A DNA stretch of 58,797 nucleotides. It comes from Pseudomonadota bacterium. GTDB taxonomy: Bacteria; Desulfobacterota; Desulfobulbia; Desulfobulbales; SURF-16. Positions within the stretch are counted from its first letter, which is position 1. Each line of letters starts with the position of its first letter. The stretch lies in contig JAHILF010000090.1 of NCBI GenBank assembly GCA_018897105.1, forward strand, positions 1 through 58,797. Reading direction: 5' to 3'. Below, one piece after another: positions 45,806 through 54,849 of the stretch. The position numbers and the translations under genes were made by a program. Under the pieces are notes generated by a model. It did not search any database, was not told the origin of the DNA, and was given only the letters and a program-made list of their open reading frames with translations.

Positions 45806-46153
45806 TCAACCGCAAGATGAGCAGGAACCGCCGCAGCTCCCCTGGGCTTTAGGCAGGGGGTTGGCAGAGTTCACGGAAAAGCCTCCTCCTTCCCCGCAAC
45901 CGCAGCCGGAACTCTTTTGCTCAACAAAATCCACCGTAACCGAGCCAAGCTGCGAAAGCAGCCCTTGATCGATGATCAGTTCCACCTCGCCTTTGACGAT
46001 TGCCGTGTCTCCGTCTTTTTTCTCATCAAGCGACAGGACCAGGGACTGGCCGCTGCAGCTGTTCATGGCCGCCACCCGCACCGCGGAAGTGAGATTATTC
46101 TGGTTAAGATATTGTTTCAGTTTTTCGTTTGCCAATTGGGTCATTTCAAGCAT
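45806..46153 (-). CDS. A-type iron-sulfur carrier-like protein (IscA/HesB family) with cysteine-rich tail
   Basis: A 115-residue HesB/IscA-like protein. A-type carriers hold Fe-S clusters or iron through three cysteines, one central and two in a C-terminal CxC; here these are in NSCSGQS (around residue 32) and SSGCGCGEGG (around 86). Beyond the usual end is an extra Gly-Ser-Cys tail (GSCGGSCSSCG) with four more cysteines. Some bacterial HesB-like proteins contain selenocysteine at one of these positions; this one has only Cys. ATG 46153 follows GGAG 9 bases upstream, better than an ATG at 46168. It is next to hdrA-mvhD but has its own flanking hairpins. Confidence 0.65.
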   Translation of the reverse strand: MLEMTQLANEKLKQYLNQNNLTSAVRVAAMNSCSGQSLVLSLDEKKDGDTAIVKGEVELIIDQGLLSQLGSVTVDFVEQKSSGCGCGEGGGFSVNSANPLPKAQGSCGGSCSSCG

Positions 46154-46215
46154 TGTTTTGGTCTCCATGAATTAAAAGTTATTTAGTCAATGAGGTCATT
46201 AGGTGTTTAGGTGAT

Positions 46216-46252
46216 TAGTCTGTAGTCTAAATAGCTGTCCACCTACAGACTA
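46216..46252 (-). terminator. Possible terminator of hdrA-mvhD
   Basis: TAGTCTGTAG (46216-46225) and CTACAGACTA (46243-46252) are perfect 10-bp inverted copies; the right arm covers the mvhD stop codon. The T-run on the minus strand is weak. Confidence 0.4.
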
Positions 46253-46848
46253 TCCACCTCGTGCAGGGCCTTTTCGCATTTGGCCTGAACCAGTTGGGCA
46301 ATGGTTGTTCTGGAAAAATCCCCGCCTTTGAACATTTCCCGGGAGGCGTTGATCAGCCCGGTGCGCAGTTTCCTGTCCCTTGCCGCCTTTGCCGCCTGGG
46401 TGAGACTTACCCGCAGACTTTCAGCCGGGATTTTCTCGGCAAGGCCCAGGGGACCGAGCTGCTCTACCTGCTTGGTAAAGGCGGTGATGATTTTGACGAA
46501 GTTCGGGCCTTCGGCGGCAGAGGCCCATTCAATGAGAAAACGCTCTCTGCTGACGCCAAGTCGCGCCAGAATTTCATGGACCAGGGCAGCGCTGACCAGG
46601 GCGTGGTAATTGCCGTCCTGGTAATGGCATTCACCGGGATGGCAGCCACCGACAAAGACCCCATCGGCACCGCTGGCCAGGGCCTCAAGCGGGAAAGAAG
46701 GATCAAGCCGGCCTGTACACATGATACGGATGACACGCAGGTTGGGGGGATACTGATAACGGCCCACCCCTGCCGAATCAGCCGCCGTATAACAGCACCA
46801 GTTGCAGAGAAAGCCCAGGATTTTGGGACGATATTGTTCGTTTGTCAT
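46243..46848 (-). CDS. MvhD-like iron-sulfur protein (HdrA electron partner)
   Basis: A 201-residue protein of the FlpD/MvhD family, small Fe-S proteins that pass electrons between a hydrogenase or other donor and HdrA. The N-terminal KILGFLCNWCCYTAADSAG (around residue 9-27) and IRIMCTGRLDP (around 43) carry the conserved cysteines; VGGCHPGECHYQDGN (around 70) completes the domain. The C-terminal 100 residues are helical. ATG 46848 follows GGAGA. It begins one base after the hdrA stop, so the two are certainly co-transcribed. The partner that supplies electrons, such as a NiFe hydrogenase or formate dehydrogenase, is not in the window. Confidence 0.85.
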   Translation of the reverse strand: MTNEQYRPKILGFLCNWCCYTAADSAGVGRYQYPPNLRVIRIMCTGRLDPSFPLEALASGADGVFVGGCHPGECHYQDGNYHALVSAALVHEILARLGVSRERFLIEWASAAEGPNFVKIITAFTKQVEQLGPLGLAEKIPAESLRVSLTQAAKAARDRKLRTGLINASREMFKGGDFSRTTIAQLVQAKCEKALHEVDSL

Positions 46849-46849
46849 G

Positions 46850-49800
46850 TTATTCTCCTTCCGCAAAAGCATGAATCTGGGATCGGATGCCTTCCAGGGT
46901 AAAGCGGCCCATATCGATGGCCATGGTGGGACAACGGGCCGCACAGACGCCGCAGCCCTTGCAGGATGCCTTCAGGGTTCTGGCCTTGCGCAGCTTGCCT
47001 TCCTTATATATCTCAATGGCCTTGTAGGGGCAGAATGACTGGCAGGCGCCGCAGCCGATGCAGAGTTCCGAGTCAACCTGGGACACAATGGGCTCCGGGA
47101 CGATGCTTCCCCTGGCCAGGGGCTGGCAGGCACGGCCTGCTGCCGCCTGGGCCTGGGCAATGGTCTCATCCATGGTTTTCGGTGAGTGGGCCAGGCCGCA
47201 GACATAGACGCCGTCCACCGGCAGGTCCACCGGACGCAGTTTGACATGGGCTTCAAGATAGAAATTTTCCGCGGTGACCGGCACCTTGAGCATCCTGGCC
47301 AGGGTGGATGGGTCTTCCGGCACAATGCCCACGGCCAGCACCACCATGTCGGCGGCCAGTTCCACCTCTTCTCCCAGCAGGGAATCATAGGCCTTGATAG
47401 AAATTCTGCTTTTTGGGGTGGCATCTTTAGTTGCCTTCGGCGGATTTTCCGGGGTGTAGCGGATAAAGATCACCCCCTGCTCCCTGGCCTTGCGGTAGAG
47501 ATCTTCCTGAAAGCCATAGGCGCGCATGTCGCGGTAGAAAATGGTGATGGCAAGACTCGGCTGCAGGGCCTTGAGGCGCAGGGCGTTTTTCAGGGCCTGG
47601 CCACAGCAGACCCGGCTGCAGTAGGCCAGATCGTCCCCACGGGAGCCGACGCATTGGATCATGACCACCTGCTTGATTTGGTTTGATAGGGGCCGGGATG
47701 AACCAAGGCGTTTCTCCAGCTCAAGCTGGGTCATGACCCGGTCGGACTGGTTGTACAGGTACTGGCTCGGCCGGTACGGCCTGCCGCCGGTGGCCAGGAT
47801 GATGATGCCGTGGTTCACCACTTCGCTGCCGCGGCCTGTGTCAATGGCGGAGGTAAAGCTGCCCACATAGCCCGAGGTGCTGGCCACCGTTGCCTTGGTG
47901 TAAGTGGTGATGAGCCGATGCTGGCGCACCTTCTCCACCAGCCCGCCGATCATCTCACTGGGGCTGTTGCCGGACCTGTCTGCCGTGAGAAGCAGGCTGC
48001 GGCCGCCGAGCTCTTTGTTCTTTTCCACCAGGGTGCAGGCAAATCCCTGCTCCGCCACCGCCAGCGCAGCGGTGAGACCGGCCAGACCGCCGCCCACCAC
48101 CAGGGCCGAGGGGGTCACCGGCAGCAGTTGCTCGGCCAGCGACACCAGATGGGCGGCCTTGGCCACGGCCATGCGCACCAGGTCCCGGGCCTTGCTGGTT
48201 GCTTCCTCGGGTTCATGCATGTGGACCCAGGAGCACTGGTCGCGGATGTTGGCCATCTCAAACAGGGAGCGGTTCAGGCCCGCCTCCCGCATGGTGGCCT
48301 GGAAAAGGGGCTCATGGGTGCGGGGGGTGCAGGCGGAGACCACCACCCGGTTCAGTCGATGTTCTTTTATGATATCCGTCAGATGTTTCTGGGTATCCTG
48401 GGAGCAGGAATAGAGATTGTCGGTGGCATAGACCACATTGGGCAAGCCGCGGGCATAGTCGCGGACATTGCGCACATCGACAACTCCTGCGATATTGATA
48501 CCGCAGTGACAGACAAAAACGCCGATGCGCGGCTCCTCTGTTGTCACGTCCCGTTCTGCCGGATACTGGGCATGGACGATTTCCGTCCCTCGCGCGGCTG
48601 TCAGCAGACTCGAGCAGAGGGCGGCCGCCCCGCTGGCCTGGGTAACGCTGTCCGGGATGTCTTTCGGCCCCTGGAAGGCGCCGATGACATAGATGCCGGG
48701 CCGGGAGGTTGCTAAGGGGGCATTGAGCCCGGTTGCGGCAAATTGATACTCGTTCAGATCAATACCCGTTACGCGGGCGATCAGCTCGGCGTCATCCGGT
48801 GATTCCAGGCCCTGGGAAAGGACCACCATATCGAAATATTCATAATGGTGCTCGCCGTCCTCGGTGGCGTAGGTGAGCAGGAGACGTCCGTCAAAAACGT
48901 CTTCCACCCGGGGCGGTCTGGCGTAGATGATGCGGAGGTTGTTTTCCGAAATCGCCCGCTCTCGGGCAGCATCAAAACCCTTGCCGTGGGTGCGGACATC
49001 CATATAGAACAGGGTGATTTCCGCCTCCGGGTCATGCTCCCGGGCAAGGGAAGCCTGCTTGATGGCATACATGCAGCAGACCGATGAACAGTAGTCGTTG
49101 CCGCAGGTGCGATCCCGGGAACCGATGCATTGCAGGAAAGCGATCTTTTTCGGGTGTTTTTCATCGGAAGGACGGACGATTTCGCCATTGGTCGGGCCGC
49201 TGGCGCACATCAGCCGTTCATGTTCAAAGGCGGTAAGCACATCGGCAAATTTCCCCCAGCCATAGCGTTGCAGCACCTCGTTTTTGATCCGGCCGAAGCC
49301 AGGGGCCAGCACCACGGCGCCCACCGGCAGCTCCACTACCTCTTCCCGCTGGTCAAAGCGGATGGCTTTGGCCTGGCAGGCCACGGCGCACAGACCGCAT
49401 GTCTCAAAATTGAGGCGCAGGCAGGACTTGGGGTCAATATGGTAACTGGTGGGCACCGCCTGGGAGTAATCGATGTGGGCGGCATGGGTGCTGGAGAGCT
49501 TTTCGTTGTAGTCGTCGCTGATCTGCTTCAGGCAGTACAGGGTACACTGGCCGCAGCCGGTACAGACCTCCTCGTCAATATACCGGGGCCGTTTTTTTAT
49601 TGTTACCGTGAAATTGCCGGGCGTGCCTGCAACCTTGAGCAGCTCGGCATTGGTGATGATGTCGATATTGGGATTGCGGCCGACTTCCACCAGCTTGGGG
49701 GCCAGGATGCACAAGGAGCAGTCATTGGTGGGGAAAGTTTTGTCAAGCCGGGCCATGACACCGCCGATGGAGGCGGATTTTTCCACCAGATAAACCTTGA

Positions 49801-49912
49801 GGCCAAGCTCGGTCATGTCAAGGGCGGACTGCACACCAGCCACTCCGCCGCCCAGGACCAGGACAGATCCTTTTGTTATGCCGGAGGTGGAAGACGCAGA
49901 AGATGCAACCAT
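46850..49912 (-). CDS. HdrA-like flavin-based electron-transfer subunit
   Basis: A 1020-residue homologue of heterodisulfide reductase subunit A, the FAD protein at the heart of Hdr complexes in methanogens and sulfate reducers, where it can bifurcate electrons. The first FAD motif GSVLVLGGGVAGVQSALD is at about residue 15. The inserted Fe-S site includes CTGCGQCTLYC (around 135). A second nucleotide-binding fold starts at LVVGGGLAGLTAALAVAE (around 600). The C-terminus carries two [4Fe-4S] motifs, CIGCGACQSFCP and CKGCGVCAARCP (around 950-1000). ATG 49912 follows AGGAGA. mvhD follows directly; hdrB and hdrC are absent nearby, so the electron acceptor is unknown. Confidence 0.9.
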   Translation of the reverse strand: MVASSASSTSGITKGSVLVLGGGVAGVQSALDMTELGLKVYLVEKSASIGGVMARLDKTFPTNDCSLCILAPKLVEVGRNPNIDIITNAELLKVAGTPGNFTVTIKKRPRYIDEEVCTGCGQCTLYCLKQISDDYNEKLSSTHAAHIDYSQAVPTSYHIDPKSCLRLNFETCGLCAVACQAKAIRFDQREEVVELPVGAVVLAPGFGRIKNEVLQRYGWGKFADVLTAFEHERLMCASGPTNGEIVRPSDEKHPKKIAFLQCIGSRDRTCGNDYCSSVCCMYAIKQASLAREHDPEAEITLFYMDVRTHGKGFDAARERAISENNLRIIYARPPRVEDVFDGRLLLTYATEDGEHHYEYFDMVVLSQGLESPDDAELIARVTGIDLNEYQFAATGLNAPLATSRPGIYVIGAFQGPKDIPDSVTQASGAAALCSSLLTAARGTEIVHAQYPAERDVTTEEPRIGVFVCHCGINIAGVVDVRNVRDYARGLPNVVYATDNLYSCSQDTQKHLTDIIKEHRLNRVVVSACTPRTHEPLFQATMREAGLNRSLFEMANIRDQCSWVHMHEPEEATSKARDLVRMAVAKAAHLVSLAEQLLPVTPSALVVGGGLAGLTAALAVAEQGFACTLVEKNKELGGRSLLLTADRSGNSPSEMIGGLVEKVRQHRLITTYTKATVASTSGYVGSFTSAIDTGRGSEVVNHGIIILATGGRPYRPSQYLYNQSDRVMTQLELEKRLGSSRPLSNQIKQVVMIQCVGSRGDDLAYCSRVCCGQALKNALRLKALQPSLAITIFYRDMRAYGFQEDLYRKAREQGVIFIRYTPENPPKATKDATPKSRISIKAYDSLLGEEVELAADMVVLAVGIVPEDPSTLARMLKVPVTAENFYLEAHVKLRPVDLPVDGVYVCGLAHSPKTMDETIAQAQAAAGRACQPLARGSIVPEPIVSQVDSELCIGCGACQSFCPYKAIEIYKEGKLRKARTLKASCKGCGVCAARCPTMAIDMGRFTLEGIRSQIHAFAEGE

Positions 49913-50289
49913 ATATATTCTCCTTTCATGCAAAAAAAATATGCATTTTTACCGGGGCTGACGACAGGATCAGTTGCGTCGGGCCTCAGCTGAAAGGATT
50001 TATTTGCAGAGGAAACAGAGAGGGGAAGGGACGCAATGAATTGTCGTCTCATGTTTCAGTCCTGACCGGACTGAACGGACGATGCCGAAATGTGCTCAGC
50101 TATGTATTGTTATGGGACAAATCACGCTATCAACTCCTTTTATAGATGGATGAGGCCGCTATGAGACATGATCAATAACCAAAAAAACGCGATACGTCTA
50201 ATTGTTATTTCCTATTAAAAGGGGGGATTGATAGGTGGTGCCCGTTTTCGCCGTCACGCACAGGAAGGCACTGATCATCAGGAGGGAGA

Positions 50290-50450
50290 AGCTCTGCCGG
50301 TCGGCACGCATTGCGAGGGAATTTTTACGGTTTATTCCAGGTCGCATTCAAGCCGATGCCAATGTCCTCCTAAGGGGGATTGAACTGAATCGGCAGAGCT
50401 GTTCGTTTGCCTGGGCGGTCTCCGTCTGAATGCAACCTGGAATGCCCAGG
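50290..50450 (+). ncRNA. Candidate structured RNA with interleaved inverted repeats
   Basis: Three pairs of complementary arms occur in 160 bp: AGCTCTGCCG (50290-50299) with CGGCAGAGCT (50391-50400), perfect; a 15-base arm 50335-50349 with 50428-50442, one mismatch; and CCTGGGC (50410-50416) with GCCCAGG (50444-50450). The first two are interleaved (left, left, right, right), a pseudoknot-like order. A 64-residue frame (50235-50429) overlaps the region, but the dense pairing favours RNA. The rest of 49913-50514 shows nothing else. No known RNA family was recognised. Confidence 0.35.
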
Positions 50451-50514
50451 AAACAGGCATAACAAAATCAGGGAGGTGATGCCTTGTTTAACCTGGGTCG
50501 GGTTTTCTGCGTCA

Positions 50515-51063
50515 CTATCTGCCGTAATAGGAAATAAGCGATGCCTTGGCGATCGAGTGCTGGTTCAGGAAGAATCCCACCGTGGCCGGTGAGGCTTTTT
50601 CGTCTAAATCCAATTTCGCCACCTTAAGGGCATATACCGTGAAGATGTACCTGTGCGGTCTGTCACCCTCAGGAGGACAGGCACCACCGAATCCGGTCAT
50701 TCCATAGTCCGTTACACTCTGGATACTGCCGTGAGGCGCAAGGCCTCGTTGGGGATTCCCCGCGTCTGCCTTCAGTTCCTTGGTGTCAGGGGGGATGTTG
50801 AACATAACCCAATGCCACCATCCGCTCCCCGTGGGGGCATCAGGATCATACACGTTTACCGCAAAGCTTTTGGTGTCTGCTGGCGCATCAATCCATTTGA
50901 GTGCGGGTGAGATATTTTTCCCACTACAACCAAACCCTGAAAATACCTGGGTTTCAGTCAACTGCCCGCCGAGATCGTCACTTTTTAAGGTGAAGCCCTG
51001 GGCATAAACACTTTCACCGGCAAGAATTCCACACATCGCCGCTATCAACGCAATTTTTTTCAT
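50515..51063 (-). CDS. Exported PEBP-family protein (YbhB/YbcL type)
   Basis: A 182-residue phosphatidylethanolamine-binding-like protein with a signal peptide (KKIALIAAMCGILAGESVYA, about residues 2-21), so periplasmic. The family's ligand pocket motifs are present: FGCSGKNISPALKWIDAP (around 44), VYDPDAPTGSGWWHWVMFN (around 71) and GGACPPEGDRPHRYIFTVYA (around 127). The DPDAP and GxxPHRY boxes are typical of the bacterial YbhB/YbcL group, whose function is not settled. It has a terminal SYYGR segment. It is a single gene with no functional neighbours. Confidence 0.9.
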   Translation of the reverse strand: MKKIALIAAMCGILAGESVYAQGFTLKSDDLGGQLTETQVFSGFGCSGKNISPALKWIDAPADTKSFAVNVYDPDAPTGSGWWHWVMFNIPPDTKELKADAGNPQRGLAPHGSIQSVTDYGMTGFGGACPPEGDRPHRYIFTVYALKVAKLDLDEKASPATVGFFLNQHSIAKASLISYYGR

Positions 51064-51734
51064 CTTGTTTCTCCCCTGTCATTTTGGCTTATTGAAAGCC
51101 GTGCCCTGCTAATCTTGCCGCAGTCTCAGGGCCGGGCAGATTGCCTGAATGCGCCTCCCCCGAGCCCGGACTGTAATTGAGCATTGCCTGAACCACTATT
51201 TGCCCGTCGGTAACAAAAGCCCCAATGCGTATGACTATAAAATGCCGCAAGTTTTATGGCAAACTTTTTGAAAAAATAGTTAAAGCAGTTGAGCGGAGCC
51301 GGCGAAACGGCATCCGGTCCGTGTTTGGAGAATGCCATCACGGACATACCGGAATCCGTGTGCTCCGTAACTGGCATAGTTTTTTAACCTCTGCTGTTTC
51401 AGGATATTTTGCTTGACAGGCTTCCCGAATTTCCTTACGGTTTTTTACCTGTGCTGCGGTCCAGGGTCTTGAAAACGGTTCCCTCCAATTGCCGGTGGAC
51501 ACCGATGCTGCCGGGCAAGCTTTTGCCGCTGGAAGACCACGGTGGCCATATCGCCTAGTGAAGGTATTATCTACGGCATATTATTCTCCTCTATATGAGA
51601 GATAATTGCAATTACTGCAGCGACTGCCGCTTCCAGGTATCCCATCGTTGCCTGCAATCCTTTGGGGACTCCTCCTTCTTCCCCCTGCCCTGTGGCTTTT
51701 TTCGTGCAGAGTAACTCCTCAGGCGTATAGTTTC
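51064..51734. other. Intergenic region, no gene supported
   Basis: Several short frames exist on both strands, but none has a ribosome site, a domain or a plausible composition. A TTGACA at 51412-51417 is followed after about 17 bp by a poor -10 box. The divergent promoters for the PEBP gene and the polyamine operon must lie in or near here. Confidence 0.5.
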
Positions 51735-51908
51735 ATGGCTATGGTCTTCTTCTTTCTGCTGATAAAAAAACTTGCGCTTATTTTTTTTGCAGGTATAATT
51801 TTTGCCTTCGTTTTTTTATGTTGCATGTCATTTCTGTATTTGACTGAATCTACGATGATTCTGCCTTTTATAGCTGCTTTCGGCAGGTTGGTCGGTTGGA
51901 TTAAATAA
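51735..51908 (+). CDS. Possible small membrane protein upstream of agmatinase
   Basis: A 57-residue frame starting MAMVFFFLLI with two hydrophobic stretches (about 3-30 and 33-50). The stop lies 14 bp before the agmatinase start, as in an operon. The ribosome site is weak (CAGGCG). Could be a real small membrane protein or an AT-rich leader that happens to be open. Confidence 0.35.
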   Translation: MAMVFFFLLIKKLALIFFAGIIFAFVFLCCMSFLYLTESTMILPFIAAFGRLVGWIK

Positions 51909-51922
51909 GAGGGGCGGGTAAT

Positions 51923-52837
51923 ATGGAAACCTTGCTGCACGGAACAAAAAATCCGTATTACCCGGGACTTCCTGCGGCAAGCCCGCAGTCCGGCAGGGTA
52001 AATATCATCGGAGCCTGCTTTGACGGCACCGCCTGTTTTCGCAAAGGTGCGCGTCTCGGTCCGGACGCCATCCGCCGCGTGGCGGAAGATATTGAAACCT
52101 ATTCTCCCTATCTTGACCTGGACCTGACCGAGGTTGGCCCGGTTTATGATTTGGGCAATCTGCCCTTCGGCGCCAGCGGTACCGCCGAAGCTGACTGGCT
52201 GGTGGCCGGGGAGGCTTTCGCGGGTTTGACCGATTCCCTTGATCTGGCGGGGCAATCGGTAAAATTTCTGGCCTTGGGCGGGGAGCATTCGGTATCGTAT
52301 TTCTTTATCAGAAAATATCTGCTGGCCTATCCCGATCTGCTCCTTCTGCATCTGGACGCCCATGCCGACCTGCGCGACGGATACGAAGGATACCAATACT
52401 CCCACGCTTCGGTCATCAGAAGGTGTCTCGACCATTTTGGTCCCGGCCACCAGCTGGCCCAGTTCGGCATTCGTTCCGGCACCAGGGACGAATTCGCCTG
52501 GATGAAGGAGCACAAAACCCTCTATAGCGGTCTGGACGAATTCTGCCGCTTCGTCGAGGCCCTGCCCATAGACCGGCCGCTCTATCTGACCCTGGATCTT
52601 GATTTTTTCGATCCCGCTTTTCTGCCCGGCACAGGCACGCCGGAGGCGGGAGGCGAGGATTTTCTTTCTTTTATAAAAATCGTTAAGCTGTTAAAAACAA
52701 AGAAACTGGTCGGCGCTGATGTGGTTGAATTGGCACCCGCCATTGATCCCACCGGTAACAGCGAAGTTTTCGCTGCCAAGGTGGTCAGGGAACTCATTCT
52801 TGCTTTGCACGGGGAGGGTACTGGTCATGTTGGATAA
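51923..52837 (+). CDS. speB: Agmatinase
   Basis: A 304-residue ureohydrolase that cleaves agmatine to putrescine and urea with two manganese ions. Metal-binding motifs are ALGGEHSVSYFF (His near residue 119), LLLHLDAHADLRDG (around 140) and LDLDFFDPAFLPGTGTPEAGG (around 222). The N-terminal half has FDGTACFRKGARLGPDAIR, usual for agmatinases. Together with the next gene it turns arginine into putrescine. The stop overlaps the start of speA by 11 bp. A GAGGGGCGGGT ribosome site precedes the ATG. Confidence 0.9.
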   Translation: METLLHGTKNPYYPGLPAASPQSGRVNIIGACFDGTACFRKGARLGPDAIRRVAEDIETYSPYLDLDLTEVGPVYDLGNLPFGASGTAEADWLVAGEAFAGLTDSLDLAGQSVKFLALGGEHSVSYFFIRKYLLAYPDLLLLHLDAHADLRDGYEGYQYSHASVIRRCLDHFGPGHQLAQFGIRSGTRDEFAWMKEHKTLYSGLDEFCRFVEALPIDRPLYLTLDLDFFDPAFLPGTGTPEAGGEDFLSFIKIVKLLKTKKLVGADVVELAPAIDPTGNSEVFAAKVVRELILALHGEGTGHVG

Positions 52838-54743
52838 GCGGAAAAGGGCGATTAACGCCAACAGCGAGCTGTATAATGTTGAGCGATGGAGTAACGGCTA
52901 TTTTGCCGTCAACGAAAAAGGCCATCTCTGCGTGCTGCCGGAAAAGAGGCCGGACGGGCCAACCATTGACATCATGGAGGTCATCGAAGAGATCAAGAGC
53001 CAGGATATCCCCTTTCCCACGGTTATCCGTTTTCACGATATACTGCGCTCCCAGGTGCGCCTGCTTAATCTGACCTTCAGACAGGCCATGGAGGAGAGCG
53101 GCTACAAGGGACGCTTTATCGGGGTCTATCCCATCAAGGTCAATCAGACCCGGGAGGTGGTCGAGGAGATCATCGAGGCGGGCGAGCCCTTTGATTACGG
53201 TCTGGAGGCCGGATCAAAATCCGAGCTCATGGCCGCTCTGACCTTAAATGAAAACCGCAACGCCCTCACCGTGCTGAACGGCTTCAAGGACGAGGAGTAC
53301 ATCCGTCTGGCCCTGCTCGGCAGAAAGCTTGACCGTAAAATCATCATTGTGGTGGAGAATTTCTCCGAGATTGAAATGATCATCAGGCTTTCGCTGGAAA
53401 TGAACGTCATGCCGCTGATCGGCATGCGGGCCAAGCTGTCCGTGCAGGGGGGAGGCCGCTGGGCCGGGTCCAGCGGCGACCGGGCAAAATTCGGGCTGAC
53501 CTGCAGTGAGATCTTAAACGGCATCTCCCTGCTCAAACGGCACAACATGACCGATTGTCTTACTCTGCTGCACTTCCATGTGGGCAGCCAGATTCCTGAC
53601 ATCAGGGTGCTGAAGGATGCGGTCAACGAAGCGGGCCGTATTTTCGCCGATCTTGTTCTGTCCGGTCTCAATATCGAATATTTTGATGTGGGCGGCGGTC
53701 TGGGCGTTGATTATGACGGGTCACGCTCTTCCTCCCAATCATCAAGGAACTACTCGCTGGAAGAGTATGCCGCGGATATCATTGCCGTCTTGCAGCAGAT
53801 CTGTGATCAGGTCAACATCCATCATCCCAACATCGTCAGCGAGAGCGGGCGTTACGTCACCGCCCATCATTCCTGCGTCATCACCAATGTGGTCAAGATC
53901 ATTCATCAGACCACCAACAGCTTCAACACCGATAAGTCAGCCGGTGAGCATATTCTGGTCGGCAACATGCGGGAGTCGGTCAGCGATCTGACCATGGAGA
54001 ATTACCAGGAGATTTACAACGATGTGCAGCAGATCAAGCTGGATTCGATCCAGGCCTTCAAGCTGGGCGTTATTTCCATGGAGGAGCGGGCCAAGATAGA
54101 AACCATGTTCTGGAAGATCATCGGCCAGATCCGGGACGTCCTGAAGCGCGCCGATTTCGTGCCCAAGGAGCTGCAGCAGATTGACGAATTGCGGGCCAGC
54201 CAGTATCTGTGTAATTTTTCCGTCTTTCAGTCCGCGGCCGACACCTGGGCCATCAGTCAGCTGTTGCCGATCATGCCGGTGATCCGGCTCGACGAAATAC
54301 CCGGCGAGCGGTGCTCCATTGCCGATATCACCTGTGATTCCGATGGCAAGATCGACAAGTTCATCGCCAAAAACGGCTATGCCCAGACTCTGCTGCTCCA
54401 TGCCCTGAAAAAGGATGAAGATTACTATGTGGGTCTGTTCCTCACCGGAGCCTACCAGGACGTGATGGGTGACATGCACAACCTCTTCGGCCGACTGAAC
54501 GAGGTGCATGTCTATTGTGATGATGATGACCCGTCCGATTTTTATATCGAAGAGGTGATCAAAGGCGCTTCGGCCCAGCATGTCCTGTCCACCATGCAGT
54601 ACAGCCCGGAGATCATGGCCCGTACCATTAAAAGGAAAATAGATCGGCAGGTGCACCGAGGCAAAATTCAGCCTCGGGAAGGGGTCAGGTTGATCGATTT
54701 TTTCGAGAGCTGTCTGGAAGGCTATACGTATCTGAAGTTTTAG
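52827..54743 (+). CDS. speA: Biosynthetic arginine decarboxylase
   Basis: A 638-residue SpeA, a PLP enzyme of fold type III that decarboxylates arginine to agmatine. The lysine that binds PLP lies in GVYPIKVNQTREVVEE (around residue 100); the HFHVGSQIPDI and DVGGGLGVDYDGS segments (around 250-290) bind the phosphate. The C-terminal GERCSIADITCDSDGK region (around 490) includes the active-site Cys. The start ATG (52827) gives the family N-terminus ANSELYNVERWSNGYF, overlapping speB; more distal frames upstream are inside speB. The sequence is unbroken. Confidence 0.95.
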   Translation: MLDKRKRAINANSELYNVERWSNGYFAVNEKGHLCVLPEKRPDGPTIDIMEVIEEIKSQDIPFPTVIRFHDILRSQVRLLNLTFRQAMEESGYKGRFIGVYPIKVNQTREVVEEIIEAGEPFDYGLEAGSKSELMAALTLNENRNALTVLNGFKDEEYIRLALLGRKLDRKIIIVVENFSEIEMIIRLSLEMNVMPLIGMRAKLSVQGGGRWAGSSGDRAKFGLTCSEILNGISLLKRHNMTDCLTLLHFHVGSQIPDIRVLKDAVNEAGRIFADLVLSGLNIEYFDVGGGLGVDYDGSRSSSQSSRNYSLEEYAADIIAVLQQICDQVNIHHPNIVSESGRYVTAHHSCVITNVVKIIHQTTNSFNTDKSAGEHILVGNMRESVSDLTMENYQEIYNDVQQIKLDSIQAFKLGVISMEERAKIETMFWKIIGQIRDVLKRADFVPKELQQIDELRASQYLCNFSVFQSAADTWAISQLLPIMPVIRLDEIPGERCSIADITCDSDGKIDKFIAKNGYAQTLLLHALKKDEDYYVGLFLTGAYQDVMGDMHNLFGRLNEVHVYCDDDDPSDFYIEEVIKGASAQHVLSTMQYSPEIMARTIKRKIDRQVHRGKIQPREGVRLIDFFESCLEGYTYLKF

Positions 54744-54849
54744 GGGCATGCATAAGCCCTAAGCCCTAAGGCAAAAGGGAGAAGTGGAGGAATGTGTTTG
54801 AGCGTTTAAACGTTAGAATGCTTGAACGGAAATCTTAAAGGAGTTTGCT

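Noticed and set aside
45806-46153. HesB-type selenoprotein
   Set aside because: Only Cys codons occur at the ligand positions; no in-frame TGA.
50235-50429. 64-residue coding sequence starting GTG
   Set aside because: It overlaps dense inverted repeats, its composition is odd and there is no homology; a structured RNA is more plausible.
51126-51416. Short frames on both strands between the PEBP and agmatinase genes
   Set aside because: They overlap each other on opposite strands, have no ribosome sites or domains, and look like noise.
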